A DNA stretch of 14,193 nucleotides from Proteobacteria bacterium UBA3588. Lineage in GTDB: Bacteria; Pseudomonadota; Gammaproteobacteria; Thiohalomonadales; Thiohalomonadaceae. The notes below the pieces were generated by a model. That model was not told the origin of the DNA and ran no database searches. It worked only from the letters and a program-made list of their open reading frames with translations. A program made the position numbers and the translations under genes. Where the stretch lies: contig DFMR01000078.1 in assembly GCA_002376325.1 (NCBI GenBank), positions 2,211 to 16,403 on the forward strand, given 5' to 3'. Position 1 is the stretch's first letter. Every line of letters begins with the position of its first letter. Below are positions 5,657-13,345 of this stretch, piece after piece.

Positions 5657-6913
5657 GTGGAACCGCGCCGCACACCCCGCCCCCACCCGAGCTACCGGCT
5701 GCTGTTGGCGCTGCTCGCTCCGCTGCTGCTCGGCTACACCGCGTGGCAGGCATTGCGCGAGCGCTCGCTGCGTTACCTGCGCGAACGCTGCGGTTTCTTT
5801 CGCCCGGCAGCGGCGCAACGGCCGCTATGGCTGCATGCCGCCTCGGTGGGCGAACTCAATGCGGCGCTGCCGCTGATCGCAGCGCTGCTGGACAAGACGC
5901 CGGCGCCAGCGCTGCTGGTGACGACCGCCACCCCCAGCAGCGCCCGGCTGGCCGCGCACAAACTGCCGCCGCAGGTTTCCCATGCCTTCCTGCCGCTGGA
6001 CTTCGCGGGTGCGATCGAGCGCTTCCTCGCGCACTTCACGCCCCGCTGCGCCGTGGTGATGGAGACCGAACTGTGGCCCAACCTGTTCGCCGCCTGCGCG
6101 CGCCGCGCCATCCCGCTGTGCATCGTCAACGGCCGGCTGTCCGGGCGCACGCTGCACGCACCCGCCTGGCTGCGGCACCGCTACCGCGACGCCCTGGTCG
6201 ATGTCGGCGCGATCCTCGCCCGCTCCGAGGCGGACCGCGACGGCTTCCTCGCGCTGGGGGCCGTAGCGGAACGGGTGCAGGTGATCGGCAACATCAAGTT
6301 CAGCGCGGCGCTCGGCGCCAGCGCAGATGCCGCGGCGCTGCCGCGCCCCTATGTGCTGGCGGCGTCGACCCGCGACGGCGAGGAGTCGTTGCTGCTCCAG
6401 GCGTGGCAGGCGACGGAACACGGCGACCGGCTGCTGGTGATCGTGCCGCGCCATCCCAAGCGGCTGGCGCAGATACTCAGGTCACTGCCGCTGCCGCGGG
6501 CGCAGATCGCCGTGCGCAGTGCCGACGAGCGGATCACCGGGCAAACGGCGGTCTATGTCGCCGATACCTTCGGCGAACTGGCGGCCTTCATCGCCGGTGC
6601 CGAACTGGTGTTCGTGGGCGGGTCGCTGGTCCCTAGAGGCGGGCAAAACGTGCTGGAGCCGGCGGCACTGGGCAAGGCCATCGTATTCGGGCCGCACATG
6701 GAGAACTTCGCCGACGAGGCGCGCCTGCTGCTGGCACACGATGGGGCGTTCCAGGTGGGCAATGCGTTGGCGCTGGCCACCGCCCTGACGGCGCTGCTGC
6801 AAGCGCCGCAGCGCTGCGCGCAACTCGGCGCCAACGCGAAACAGGTGGTGGAGAGCCGGCGCGATACGGCGCAGCGCTATGCGGAGGCCGTCAGCGCACT
6901 GTGCGGACCGTAG
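5657..6913 (+). CDS. waaA: 3-deoxy-D-manno-octulosonic acid (Kdo) transferase WaaA
   Basis: WaaA transfers Kdo from CMP-Kdo to lipid IVA or lipid A, joining the core to the lipid anchor at the inner membrane. The 418-residue product has an N-terminal membrane helix (LLLALLAPLLLGYTAW), then SVGELNAA with the conserved Glu at residue 66. Further blocks are LVTTATPSSARLA, METELWPNL, NGRLSGRT, VIGNIKF, GGSLVPRGGQNVLEPAA and FGPHMENFADEA, all diagnostic. The start is taken as GTG 5657, two bases after the lpxL TGA, giving MEPRRTPRP and the expected family length. The same frame is open back to 4688, but that upstream part is a shadow of lpxL. The final 37 bases overlap the 3' end of kdkA on the opposite strand. 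The adjacent kdkA suggests, but does not prove, a monofunctional enzyme adding one Kdo. Confidence 0.95.
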   Translation: MEPRRTPRPHPSYRLLLALLAPLLLGYTAWQALRERSLRYLRERCGFFRPAAAQRPLWLHAASVGELNAALPLIAALLDKTPAPALLVTTATPSSARLAAHKLPPQVSHAFLPLDFAGAIERFLAHFTPRCAVVMETELWPNLFAACARRAIPLCIVNGRLSGRTLHAPAWLRHRYRDALVDVGAILARSEADRDGFLALGAVAERVQVIGNIKFSAALGASADAAALPRPYVLAASTRDGEESLLLQAWQATEHGDRLLVIVPRHPKRLAQILRSLPLPRAQIAVRSADERITGQTAVYVADTFGELAAFIAGAELVFVGGSLVPRGGQNVLEPAALGKAIVFGPHMENFADEARLLLAHDGAFQVGNALALATALTALLQAPQRCAQLGANAKQVVESRRDTAQRYAEAVSALCGP

Positions 6914-7608
6914 CCCGCCAGCAGCGCCTGCCAATCCTCTTCGCGAAAGGCAAAATCGATGGCGTCGTTGTAAAGTTTGCGCAACGAGCGCAACAACCGT
7001 TCGAGATTACGCCGCCGCCAGGCGCCGTCGGCCCGCAACCTTCCGCGATCGAAGTCGATGAGAAACACCTCGTCACCGCTCAGCAGGATGTTGTGGGCGT
7101 TGAGATCGGCGTGATACAGCCCCGCGTCGTGAAACCGGCGCAGACAGTGGCCGATGGCCTGCCACTGCGCCACATCCAACGCGTTGCCGGCCAACGCCTG
7201 GGCCAGCGAACGCGCCGCCGGAATACGCAGGGTGATGAGGTCCGCGCGGTACCAGAGGCCATGGTGCTCCACCCGCGCCGCCACCGGACGCGGCACCGGC
7301 AGTCCGCGGACATACAATTCGGCGGTGAGATGCCATTCGCGCCAGGCGCGGGTACGCTGCAGTCCGGTCCACAGGTAATGGTCGCGGATGAAGCGCCCCG
7401 GTAGCCCGCCGCGGCGGTAGTGGCGCAACACATACTCGTGCGCGCCGTCGCGCAGGAACACCGCCTCGCCACGACCGCGGGCGCCGCCGCTGAGCTGGCC
7501 GCGCCGCGCCCAGGCGGAGGCATCGAACAACTCCGGCTCCGCTTGGACCGGGAGTTCCGCATCATATAGGATGTGGCTTTCGCCGCTCTGGGTTTGAATG
7601 GGTTTCAT
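6877..7608 (-). CDS. kdkA: 3-deoxy-D-manno-octulosonic acid kinase KdkA
   Basis: KdkA phosphorylates the 4-hydroxyl of the Kdo residue attached to lipid A, using ATP. The 243-residue protein has a small protein-kinase-like fold: a GARGRGEAVFL nucleotide loop (41-51), RHYRRGGLPGRF (62-73), catalytic loop HADLNAHNILL with D168 and N173, and metal-binding DFD at 185-187 in FLIDFDRG. These match Haemophilus KdkA along most of the length, including the short N-terminal lead-in, which supports ATG 7606-7608 as the start. It runs against its neighbours: the last 37 bases overlap the end of waaA, and its start codon overlaps the GT9 start (shared CATG). No intergenic DNA is left on either side, so its promoter must lie inside the GT9 gene. 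The Shine-Dalgarno is weak. Confidence 0.93.
   Translation of the reverse strand: MKPIQTQSGESHILYDAELPVQAEPELFDASAWARRGQLSGGARGRGEAVFLRDGAHEYVLRHYRRGGLPGRFIRDHYLWTGLQRTRAWREWHLTAELYVRGLPVPRPVAARVEHHGLWYRADLITLRIPAARSLAQALAGNALDVAQWQAIGHCLRRFHDAGLYHADLNAHNILLSGDEVFLIDFDRGRLRADGAWRRRNLERLLRSLRKLYNDAIDFAFREEDWQALLAGYGPHSALTASA
7543..7570 (+). promoter_or_regulatory. Candidate promoter for the GT9 gene, inside kdkA
   Basis: TTGGAC (7543-7548) and TATAGG (7565-7570) are separated by 16 bases on the plus strand. Transcription would start near 7577, leaving 20-30 bases to the GT9 start at 7598 or 7607. Because kdkA begins at 7608 on the other strand, this promoter would lie within the first codons of kdkA. 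It is a consensus-like match, not tested. Confidence 0.45.
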
Positions 7609-8719
7609 GCCTCAACTACCGCTTACCGCGCCGCCGCAAAGTCTCTGTATCCTGCGCCTGTCGGCCATCGGCGACATCAGCCACACCCTGCCGGTGGTGC
7701 GCACCCTGCAGGCACGCTGGCCGCAGACGCGGTTCACCTGGATCATCGGCAGGACCGAATACGGACTGGTCGGCGACATTCCGGGCATCGACTTTATCAT
7801 CTTTGACAAGGCGCGGGGATGGCATGCCTACGCCGATGTGCGCAGGGCACTGCGCGGCCGCCGCTTCGACGTGCTGCTGCACATGCAGATGTCGCTGCGC
7901 GCCAGCCTCGTCAGCCTGCTGGTGCGGGCGCCGCTCAAACTGGGTTTCGACCGCGCGCGGGCCAAGGATCTGCAATGGCTGTTCACCAACGCCCACATCG
8001 CCCACCGCCCCGCCCAGCACGTCATCGACAGCCTGTTCGGCTTCGCCGAGACGCTGGGCGTCACCGACCGGGAGCTGCGCTGGGAGATCCCGATCCCCGA
8101 GGCGGCGCGCCGCTTCGCCGCCGAACGGCTGCCGGGCGAGCAGCCGACGCTGCTGCTCAGCCCCTGTTCCAGCAAGGACCACCGCAACTGGACCGTGGCG
8201 GGCTACGCCGCCGTCGCCGACTACGCCATCGAGCGGCACGGCATGCGGGTGGTGCTGAGCGGCGGGCGCCGCGCCGTCGAACGCGAGTACGGCGACGCCA
8301 TCAAGGCACGGATGCGCCACCCGGTTCTCGATCTGATCGGCGCCTCCGATCTGAAACAGTTGCTGGCGCTGTTGGAGCGCAGTACGGTGTTGCTGTCGCC
8401 GGACGCCGGACCCGCCCATCTGGCGACCGCGGTCGGTACGCCGGTGATCGGACTGTATGCCTGCACCAACCCCGATCGCGCCCGCCCCTACTTGAGCGGC
8501 CGGTGGGTGGTAAACCGCTATCCCGAGGCGGTGCAGCGCCGTTACGGCAGGAGCGCCGATGAACTGCCATGGGGCAGCCGGGTGCGCGAGCGCTGGGCGA
8601 TGGAACTAATAACCCCGGACGCCGTCTACCAAAGGTTGGACGCCGTGATGTCCGCCACGGCCGCGCCGCCGGAACAGGACCGGCCGCAGGGGATGCCTAT
8701 ACCGGGCGGGGCCGCATGA
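7598..8719 (+). CDS. Glycosyltransferase family 9 protein, heptosyltransferase I-like (OpsX type)
   Basis: GT9 enzymes transfer heptose from ADP-L-glycero-D-manno-heptose onto Kdo or heptose in the LPS inner core, on the cytoplasmic face of the inner membrane. The 373-residue protein begins the fold with LCILRLSAIGDISHTLPVVRTL (about residues 16-37). It carries LLLSPCSSKDHRNWTVAGYAAVADY near residues 183-207 and the donor-binding SPDAGPAHLATAVGTPVIGLY near 267-287. The PCSS...RNW block is what I recall from OpsX-type heptosyltransferases, which in Haemophilus are linked to kdkA, as here. The start is either ATG 7598 or ATG 7607; neither has a good Shine-Dalgarno. The last 30 or so residues are Pro/Gly-rich and probably disordered. 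Family assignment is secure; the acceptor is inferred from the neighbours. Confidence 0.88.
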   Translation: MGFMPQLPLTAPPQSLCILRLSAIGDISHTLPVVRTLQARWPQTRFTWIIGRTEYGLVGDIPGIDFIIFDKARGWHAYADVRRALRGRRFDVLLHMQMSLRASLVSLLVRAPLKLGFDRARAKDLQWLFTNAHIAHRPAQHVIDSLFGFAETLGVTDRELRWEIPIPEAARRFAAERLPGEQPTLLLSPCSSKDHRNWTVAGYAAVADYAIERHGMRVVLSGGRRAVEREYGDAIKARMRHPVLDLIGASDLKQLLALLERSTVLLSPDAGPAHLATAVGTPVIGLYACTNPDRARPYLSGRWVVNRYPEAVQRRYGRSADELPWGSRVRERWAMELITPDAVYQRLDAVMSATAAPPEQDRPQGMPIPGGAA

Positions 8720-8754
8720 CGCGGGCCTTACGATAACAAAGCGAGTCTGTTTTT

Positions 8755-10662
8755 ATGCACATGCCGAGATACCTAGCCGCCTTCCTCAAGGCGCTGCTGT
8801 TGCTGTTCTTCGTCGCGTTTCTGGGCAAGACGGCCTTCTTCCTCTATCACCGCGAGCTATTCGACCGGCTCTCCGATAGCGGCGCGCTCTACGCGCTGAT
8901 ATGGGGCTATCGCTTCGACCTCGCCCTGGCGGCTGCACTGGCGCTGGTCGCCTTCTTCGGCGCCTATCTGCTGCATCGACTGCTGCGCCTGTCGTTCGAA
9001 CGGACCCTGGGCTGGCTCACCTTCGCCGCCTGTGCCCTGGTCGTCGTCATCCATGGCGCCGACGCTCTCTACTACCCCGAAGCCGGCCGCCATCTCGGCT
9101 ACGAACTGAAGGAGTGGTACAACTCCCGCGACGCGCTGGCCAGCACCGCGTTCCACAGCTACCTGCTGCCGGTGTCGCTCTACCTATTGACGCTTATCCC
9201 CCTCTTCTTCATCTGCCGCAGAGTGTTTGCCTGGAGACCGGCCGGCGCAGGCACCCACGGCATCCGCCGCTTTGCGCCCGAACTGCAACTGCTGACCGTT
9301 GTTATATTCAGCGTATTCGCGGTGCGCGGCGGCTTTCAGCAGGTACCGCTGGAGCCGCTGCACGCCCAGGAGATAGGCGGTTTCTACAAGGCGACGGTGG
9401 CGCTGGACGGCGCCTACAACGCCCTGTTCTCGGTGATGACGCCCTATTCGATCTCGCCGGTACTCAAGAAGACCCCGACGGCGCAGCAGGTCGCTTTGGT
9501 CAAACAGATGTTCCAGGGCTACCACGCCGCGCCGCTGACCGATCCGAAGACGCCGCCCAACGTGGTGGTGGTGCTGCTGGAAAGCTGGTCCGGCGCCTAC
9601 ATGAAGCCCTACGGCTACCCTATCGAGACGACGCCGTTCTTCGACCAGCTGCGGATGAAATCGCTGACCACCCGCGGCATGTTCTCCGGTGGCCACCGCA
9701 CCACCGAAGGGCTGTTCGCCACCATGTGTTCGGGGCAGAATCCGCTGGGCGAGACCGTCGCCCAGAACCAGCTGCAGGACTACCATTACGACTGCCTGCC
9801 GCAGATGATGCGCAAGCGCGGCTACTACACCGCCTTCTTCCAAGGCACCAAAAAGAACACCAGCGGCACCGGCGCGTTTGCTCAGATGCTCGGCTTCACC
9901 GACAGCTACGGCGTCTCCGACTGGTCTCACCCGCGCTATCCGCTCAACAGCTGGGGACTACAGGACCCGGACGTCTATGACATGGCGCTGGCCCACATCA
10001 AGAAGGCGAAACGGCCGTTCTTCATCGGCATCAATTCCGACTCCACCCACGACCTCGAACTGCCGCCCTCCTTCCCGCCGTTGGTAACGCCCGGCACGCA
10101 GGCCAACGACTACGTCAACGTGCTGCACTTCGCCGACGCGTCGCTGCGTCAGTTCGTGCATGAGCTCTACTCGAATCCGGCGACGGCCAATACGCTGCTG
10201 GTGCTGGTCTCCGACCATGCCGGACCGGCGCTGGATACCCCGTACTCGCAATATCTGATCGCGTTCCTGACCTACTACCCCGGCATCAAACCGGCCATCG
10301 TGCCCGAGATCGCCGCCCAGCGGGACGTCGGCCCGACCATCACCCATCTGCTCGGCATCAAGACGCCTCCCTGGTTCATGGGGCGCGCCATCAGCGCCAG
10401 CGATCCGGGCAGCGTCCACTATGCCGATTACTATGTGGAAGGCGATCTCGGCTGGGCCGAGGGCAACCGGCTGGTGGTGCAGAGCATCACCGCCCACAAT
10501 CCCGACCGCTGTTACCGCTTCGGCGACGACCTCACCCACCCCACGCCCGCCACCTGCGATGCAACCGATCAAGGAATGGCGCAACGCGCGCTGGCGTTCA
10601 CCACCGTCGCGCAGCGGGAGCTGTTCACGGGCCACATCAGCGACTTTCCACAATTCCCTTAA
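8755..10662 (+). CDS. LTA synthase / OpgB-like membrane phosphotransferase (sulfatase superfamily)
   Basis: The 635-residue protein has about five N-terminal membrane segments (roughly residues 6-30, 46-74, 82-104, 132-155, 173-192), then an extracytoplasmic sulfatase/alkaline-phosphatase-fold domain. Visible catalytic features are E276 in VVVVLLESWSG, the nucleophile region GGHRTTEGLFATMCSG with T316 as likely acceptor, H432 in NSDSTHDLEL, and D487-H488 in LVSDHAGP. Members move phosphoglycerol, phosphoethanolamine or similar groups from phospholipid head groups onto polymers or glycans in the periplasm. In an LPS-core locus, decoration of lipid A or core sugar is the likeliest role, but the donor and acceptor cannot be read. 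It follows the GT9 gene after 35 bases, probably in the same transcript. The start could be ATG 8755 or 8761; no strong Shine-Dalgarno is seen. Confidence 0.9.
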   Translation: MHMPRYLAAFLKALLLLFFVAFLGKTAFFLYHRELFDRLSDSGALYALIWGYRFDLALAAALALVAFFGAYLLHRLLRLSFERTLGWLTFAACALVVVIHGADALYYPEAGRHLGYELKEWYNSRDALASTAFHSYLLPVSLYLLTLIPLFFICRRVFAWRPAGAGTHGIRRFAPELQLLTVVIFSVFAVRGGFQQVPLEPLHAQEIGGFYKATVALDGAYNALFSVMTPYSISPVLKKTPTAQQVALVKQMFQGYHAAPLTDPKTPPNVVVVLLESWSGAYMKPYGYPIETTPFFDQLRMKSLTTRGMFSGGHRTTEGLFATMCSGQNPLGETVAQNQLQDYHYDCLPQMMRKRGYYTAFFQGTKKNTSGTGAFAQMLGFTDSYGVSDWSHPRYPLNSWGLQDPDVYDMALAHIKKAKRPFFIGINSDSTHDLELPPSFPPLVTPGTQANDYVNVLHFADASLRQFVHELYSNPATANTLLVLVSDHAGPALDTPYSQYLIAFLTYYPGIKPAIVPEIAAQRDVGPTITHLLGIKTPPWFMGRAISASDPGSVHYADYYVEGDLGWAEGNRLVVQSITAHNPDRCYRFGDDLTHPTPATCDATDQGMAQRALAFTTVAQRELFTGHISDFPQFP

Positions 10663-10716
10663 TCATCACCGGACGATCCAAGCGTGGCTCGACCCTCATG
10701 ACATTGACTTCACGGC

Positions 10717-10755
10717 GGCACACCCTGGCGGCTTCGTCTGCCAGGGTGTGCCTAC
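10717..10755. repeat. Perfect 13-bp-stem palindrome with GTAG head (REP-like)
   Basis: GGCACACCCTGGC (10717-10729) and GCCAGGGTGTGCC (10740-10752) are exact reverse complements around a 10-base loop, GGCTTCGTCT. On the minus strand GTAG leads directly into the stem (10752-10755 on plus reads CTAC). This is the same GTAG-plus-palindrome layout as the element near 3918-3948, though the stem sequence differs. It lies between the converging ends of the LtaS-like gene (10662) and the leftward glycosyltransferase (10859). No T-run follows on either side, so it is not a classic intrinsic terminator, but it could block or protect both transcripts. Confidence 0.7.
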
Positions 10756-10858
10756 TGCCCCGCTCGCTGTCCGGACTCGGTCAGCCGCAATACGTAATTG
10801 GTACAACGACATCCGTTCGCTATCAGCGCAATAATTGACAACGGATAAGCTGGGGCAG

Positions 10859-11866
10859 TCAGTTGCCAATGCGATTGGCCGACAACACTTGCAGAAAATA
10901 TTCTGCGCGCTTGAGGTAAGTGTGGTATTTCACGGCATGCGCACGACCGGCAAGGGCAAGGGCATCGCGCTCATCGGGGTGTGCAAGGTAGTAGTCCAAC
11001 AACGGTAGCATGTCACTCAAATCATCACGACAAAACACGGCATGTTCGCCATGAATGAAATTATTGTCGATGCGGATTCGGGGGACCTCGCTCAGCATTA
11101 AAGAACCCAGCGCCGGTATCTCCCAGTAACGCAAAGTGTCCCATCCCACACCGCGAAAATTGCATGCAATACGGCTCGCCGCCAACTCGCGCAAATACGC
11201 CGCCCCCTTCCGCTGGTACTTTCTAAATTTTTGCCCACGAACGGAGCCATTGGCCAAGCAATCGTATTTGCCTTCAAGAAGAGACAGGGCCTGCGTGCGA
11301 ATTGGATGCGATTCTACACACCAACACGTTACATCGTATCTGTGCAGGGTACCTTCGATTTCCGGTGCCGGTCCGAATGCCATAGGCAAGGGATAGACAT
11401 TTTCATCATAGACACCGTCAATCAGATACTCGCGCTTGAACACGACGTCCGGCGGGCGCTTGGCGAACACTTTATGCAGCAAATCGTCGAAGCCCTTTCG
11501 CTTTGCATCTCCGCCGACTTCCGGCCAATCACCACCGTCTACGTAGATTACCGGTAAACCGGTCGGCATCTTGTCGATTAGCGACAAATAGGCCTCGAAC
11601 GTGTCGGCCTTGGTCGAACCGATTACCACTGCGTCAAACTCGAAGCGCGCCAATCCACGGCGCATTCGGAACCAGTCCCCGAACAGATCCGAAAGCGTCC
11701 TACAGTGACCAAGATCGCGGGGGTACGGCTTGCGCGGCAGATAGTAATTCCTATTTATCGGATAAAGTATTACCTCATCGCATCCTAGAAGTTCGGTCAA
11801 TCCCGAGAACAACTGGTCTTCGAGGTAATCGGCGCTGTGGGAGTTTAGGAAAAGCAAGCGCATCAT
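10859..11866 (-). CDS. Glycosyltransferase with GT1-type C-terminal domain (CgeB-like)
   Basis: This 335-residue protein starts MMRLLFLNSHSADYLEDQLFSGL, a Rossmann-like opening. Its C-terminal part (about residues 225-328) looks like the Glyco_trans_1_2 domain of CgeB-like enzymes: FRGVGWDTLRYWEIPALGSLMLSE, then DNNFIHGEHAVFCRDDLSDMLPLLDYYLAHPDERDALA and the terminal AVKYHTYLKRAEYFL. It has no signal peptide or membrane span, so it is cytosolic, probably adding a sugar to a core, O-chain or exopolysaccharide intermediate; donor and acceptor are unknown. The coding sequence is visibly more AT-rich than all neighbours, with many codons ending in A or T, and it points against the surrounding genes, so transfer is likely. 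Either ATG 11864-11866 or 11861-11863 may be the start; the Shine-Dalgarno is poor. Confidence 0.78.
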   Translation of the reverse strand: MMRLLFLNSHSADYLEDQLFSGLTELLGCDEVILYPINRNYYLPRKPYPRDLGHCRTLSDLFGDWFRMRRGLARFEFDAVVIGSTKADTFEAYLSLIDKMPTGLPVIYVDGGDWPEVGGDAKRKGFDDLLHKVFAKRPPDVVFKREYLIDGVYDENVYPLPMAFGPAPEIEGTLHRYDVTCWCVESHPIRTQALSLLEGKYDCLANGSVRGQKFRKYQRKGAAYLRELAASRIACNFRGVGWDTLRYWEIPALGSLMLSEVPRIRIDNNFIHGEHAVFCRDDLSDMLPLLDYYLAHPDERDALALAGRAHAVKYHTYLKRAEYFLQVLSANRIGN

Positions 11867-11992
11867 TTACTCATTCATTTGTCAATTTCAGCGAATCGCT
11901 TATCGTATATTCGCGGCTTTCAGTGACTATTAGAGCATTATTTAGGTAGAATTAGGCGCAATTTTACCCCTTGAGCCAGAGGAAGCTGATCC
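11867..11992. other. Divergent AT-rich spacer between the glycosyltransferase and ugd
   Basis: This 126-base spacer must carry the start signals of both flanking genes. It is rich in A and T (for example TATTAGAGCATTATTTAGG near 11929-11947 and TCGTATATTCG near 11902), and several hexamers could act as -10 boxes, but no pair of boxes stands out. The only sharp signal is the Shine-Dalgarno of ugd, AGAGGAAG at 11978-11985. Confidence 0.5.
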
Positions 11993-13342
11993 ATGCATAT
12001 CTCCGTTGTAGGAACCGGTTACGTCGGTCTGGTCACCGGCACATGCTTTGCCGAGATGGGTCATACCGTCACCTGCGTCGACATCGACGCCGCCAAGATC
12101 GACGGGCTCAAGCAGGGCATCCTGCCGATCTACGAGCCGGGCCTGGAAGACCTGGTGCTGGCCAACTACAAGGAGAAGCGCCTGCGCTTCACCACCTCTC
12201 TGGGCGAGGCGGTGCAGGAGACCAATATCCACTTCATCGCCGTCGGCACCCCGCCCGGCGAGGACGGTTCCGCCGACCTGCAATACGTACTGGCGGTGGC
12301 GCGCGAACTGGGCCGCACCATGGTCGCCGACTACAACGTGGTGGTGGATAAATCTACGGTACCGGTCGGCACCGCCGACAGGGTGCGTGCAGCGGTCCAG
12401 GAAGAGTTGGACAAGCGCGGCAGCACGATCAAATTCGACGTGGTCAGCAATCCGGAATTCCTCAAGGAAGGCGCCGCTGTGGACGACTTCATGCGTCCCG
12501 ACCGCGTGGTCATCGGCGTCAAAGACGAGCAGGCCGCCAAGCTGATGCACGAGCTCTACGCGCCGTTCATGCGCAACCACGAGGTGATCGTCACCATGGG
12601 CGTGCGCGACGCGGAGATGACCAAATACGCCGCCAACGCCCTGCTCGCCACCAAGATCTCGTTCATGAACGAGGTGGCTGCGCTGTGCGAAAGGCTGGGC
12701 GTGGACGTCGAGCAGGTGCGTAAAGGCATCGGCTCCGACAGCCGCATCGGCCCCCACTTCATCTATGCCGGCGCCGGCTACGGCGGCTCCTGCTTCCCCA
12801 AGGACGTCAAGGCGCTGCTGCGCATGGCGCAGGAGAACGGTCTCGACGCCTGGCTGCTGGACGCGGTGGAGCGGCGCAACGATCGCCAGAAGCAGCGGCT
12901 GTTCGACAAGATCGGTCACCACTTCGGCGGCGACCTCAAGGGCCGCAGCTTCGGCCTGTGGGGACTGGCGTTCAAACCGGGCACCGACGACATGCGCGAG
13001 GCGCCGTCGCTGGTGCTGATCGGCGAGCTGGTGCAGGCTGGCGCCAAGGTGCTCGCCTATGATCCGGTGGCGCACGAAACGGCGCGCCGCGAACTGCCCG
13101 CCGAGTGGTTCGACAACGGCAGCGTGCGCTTCGTCGAACACCAGTACGAGGCACTGGAAGGCGCCGACGCCCTGGTGCTGGTGACCGAATGGAAACCGTT
13201 CCGCAACCCGGAGTTCGCCACCATCAGGGAGGCGCTGAAGACACCGGTGATCTTCGACGGCCGCAACCAGTACGACCCGGAGCAGATGACCGAACTCGGC
13301 TTCGTCTATTACGGCATCGGCCGCGGCAAGGCAGGCGGCTGA
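11993..13342 (+). CDS. ugd: UDP-glucose 6-dehydrogenase
   Basis: The enzyme oxidises UDP-glucose to UDP-glucuronate with two NAD+, in the cytosol, supplying precursors for acidic or pentose-containing surface glycans. The 449-residue product has the N-terminal NAD-binding GTGYVG at 7-12 and the acidic VDID that ends the second strand. The substrate segment is VSNPEFLKEGAAVDDFMRPDRVVIG, and the catalytic cysteine C267 lies in YGGSCFPKD. The C-terminal UDP-binding domain has GLAFKPGTDDMREAPSLVLI. Length is normal (about 430-450). ATG 11993 follows the strong Shine-Dalgarno AGAGGAAG (11978-11985) with a 7-base spacer. The UDP-glucuronate decarboxylase starts 3 bases after its stop, so product and next enzyme are encoded as a unit. 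Base composition returns here to the high-GC style of the core genes. Confidence 0.97.
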   Translation: MHISVVGTGYVGLVTGTCFAEMGHTVTCVDIDAAKIDGLKQGILPIYEPGLEDLVLANYKEKRLRFTTSLGEAVQETNIHFIAVGTPPGEDGSADLQYVLAVARELGRTMVADYNVVVDKSTVPVGTADRVRAAVQEELDKRGSTIKFDVVSNPEFLKEGAAVDDFMRPDRVVIGVKDEQAAKLMHELYAPFMRNHEVIVTMGVRDAEMTKYAANALLATKISFMNEVAALCERLGVDVEQVRKGIGSDSRIGPHFIYAGAGYGGSCFPKDVKALLRMAQENGLDAWLLDAVERRNDRQKQRLFDKIGHHFGGDLKGRSFGLWGLAFKPGTDDMREAPSLVLIGELVQAGAKVLAYDPVAHETARRELPAEWFDNGSVRFVEHQYEALEGADALVLVTEWKPFRNPEFATIREALKTPVIFDGRNQYDPEQMTELGFVYYGIGRGKAGG

Positions 13343-13345
13343 ACC

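Noticed and set aside
10837..10842. TTGACA on the plus strand near the end of the leftward glycosyltransferase
   Set aside because: No -10 box at 16-18 bases, and no rightward gene follows it.
11881..11886. Consensus-like TTGACA on the minus strand before the glycosyltransferase
   Set aside because: It lies too close to the start codon; a -10 box at the proper distance would fall at or inside the coding start.
11942..13141. 399-residue minus-strand frame opposite ugd
   Set aside because: Antisense shadow rich in Val, His and Arg; ugd on the plus strand is unmistakable.
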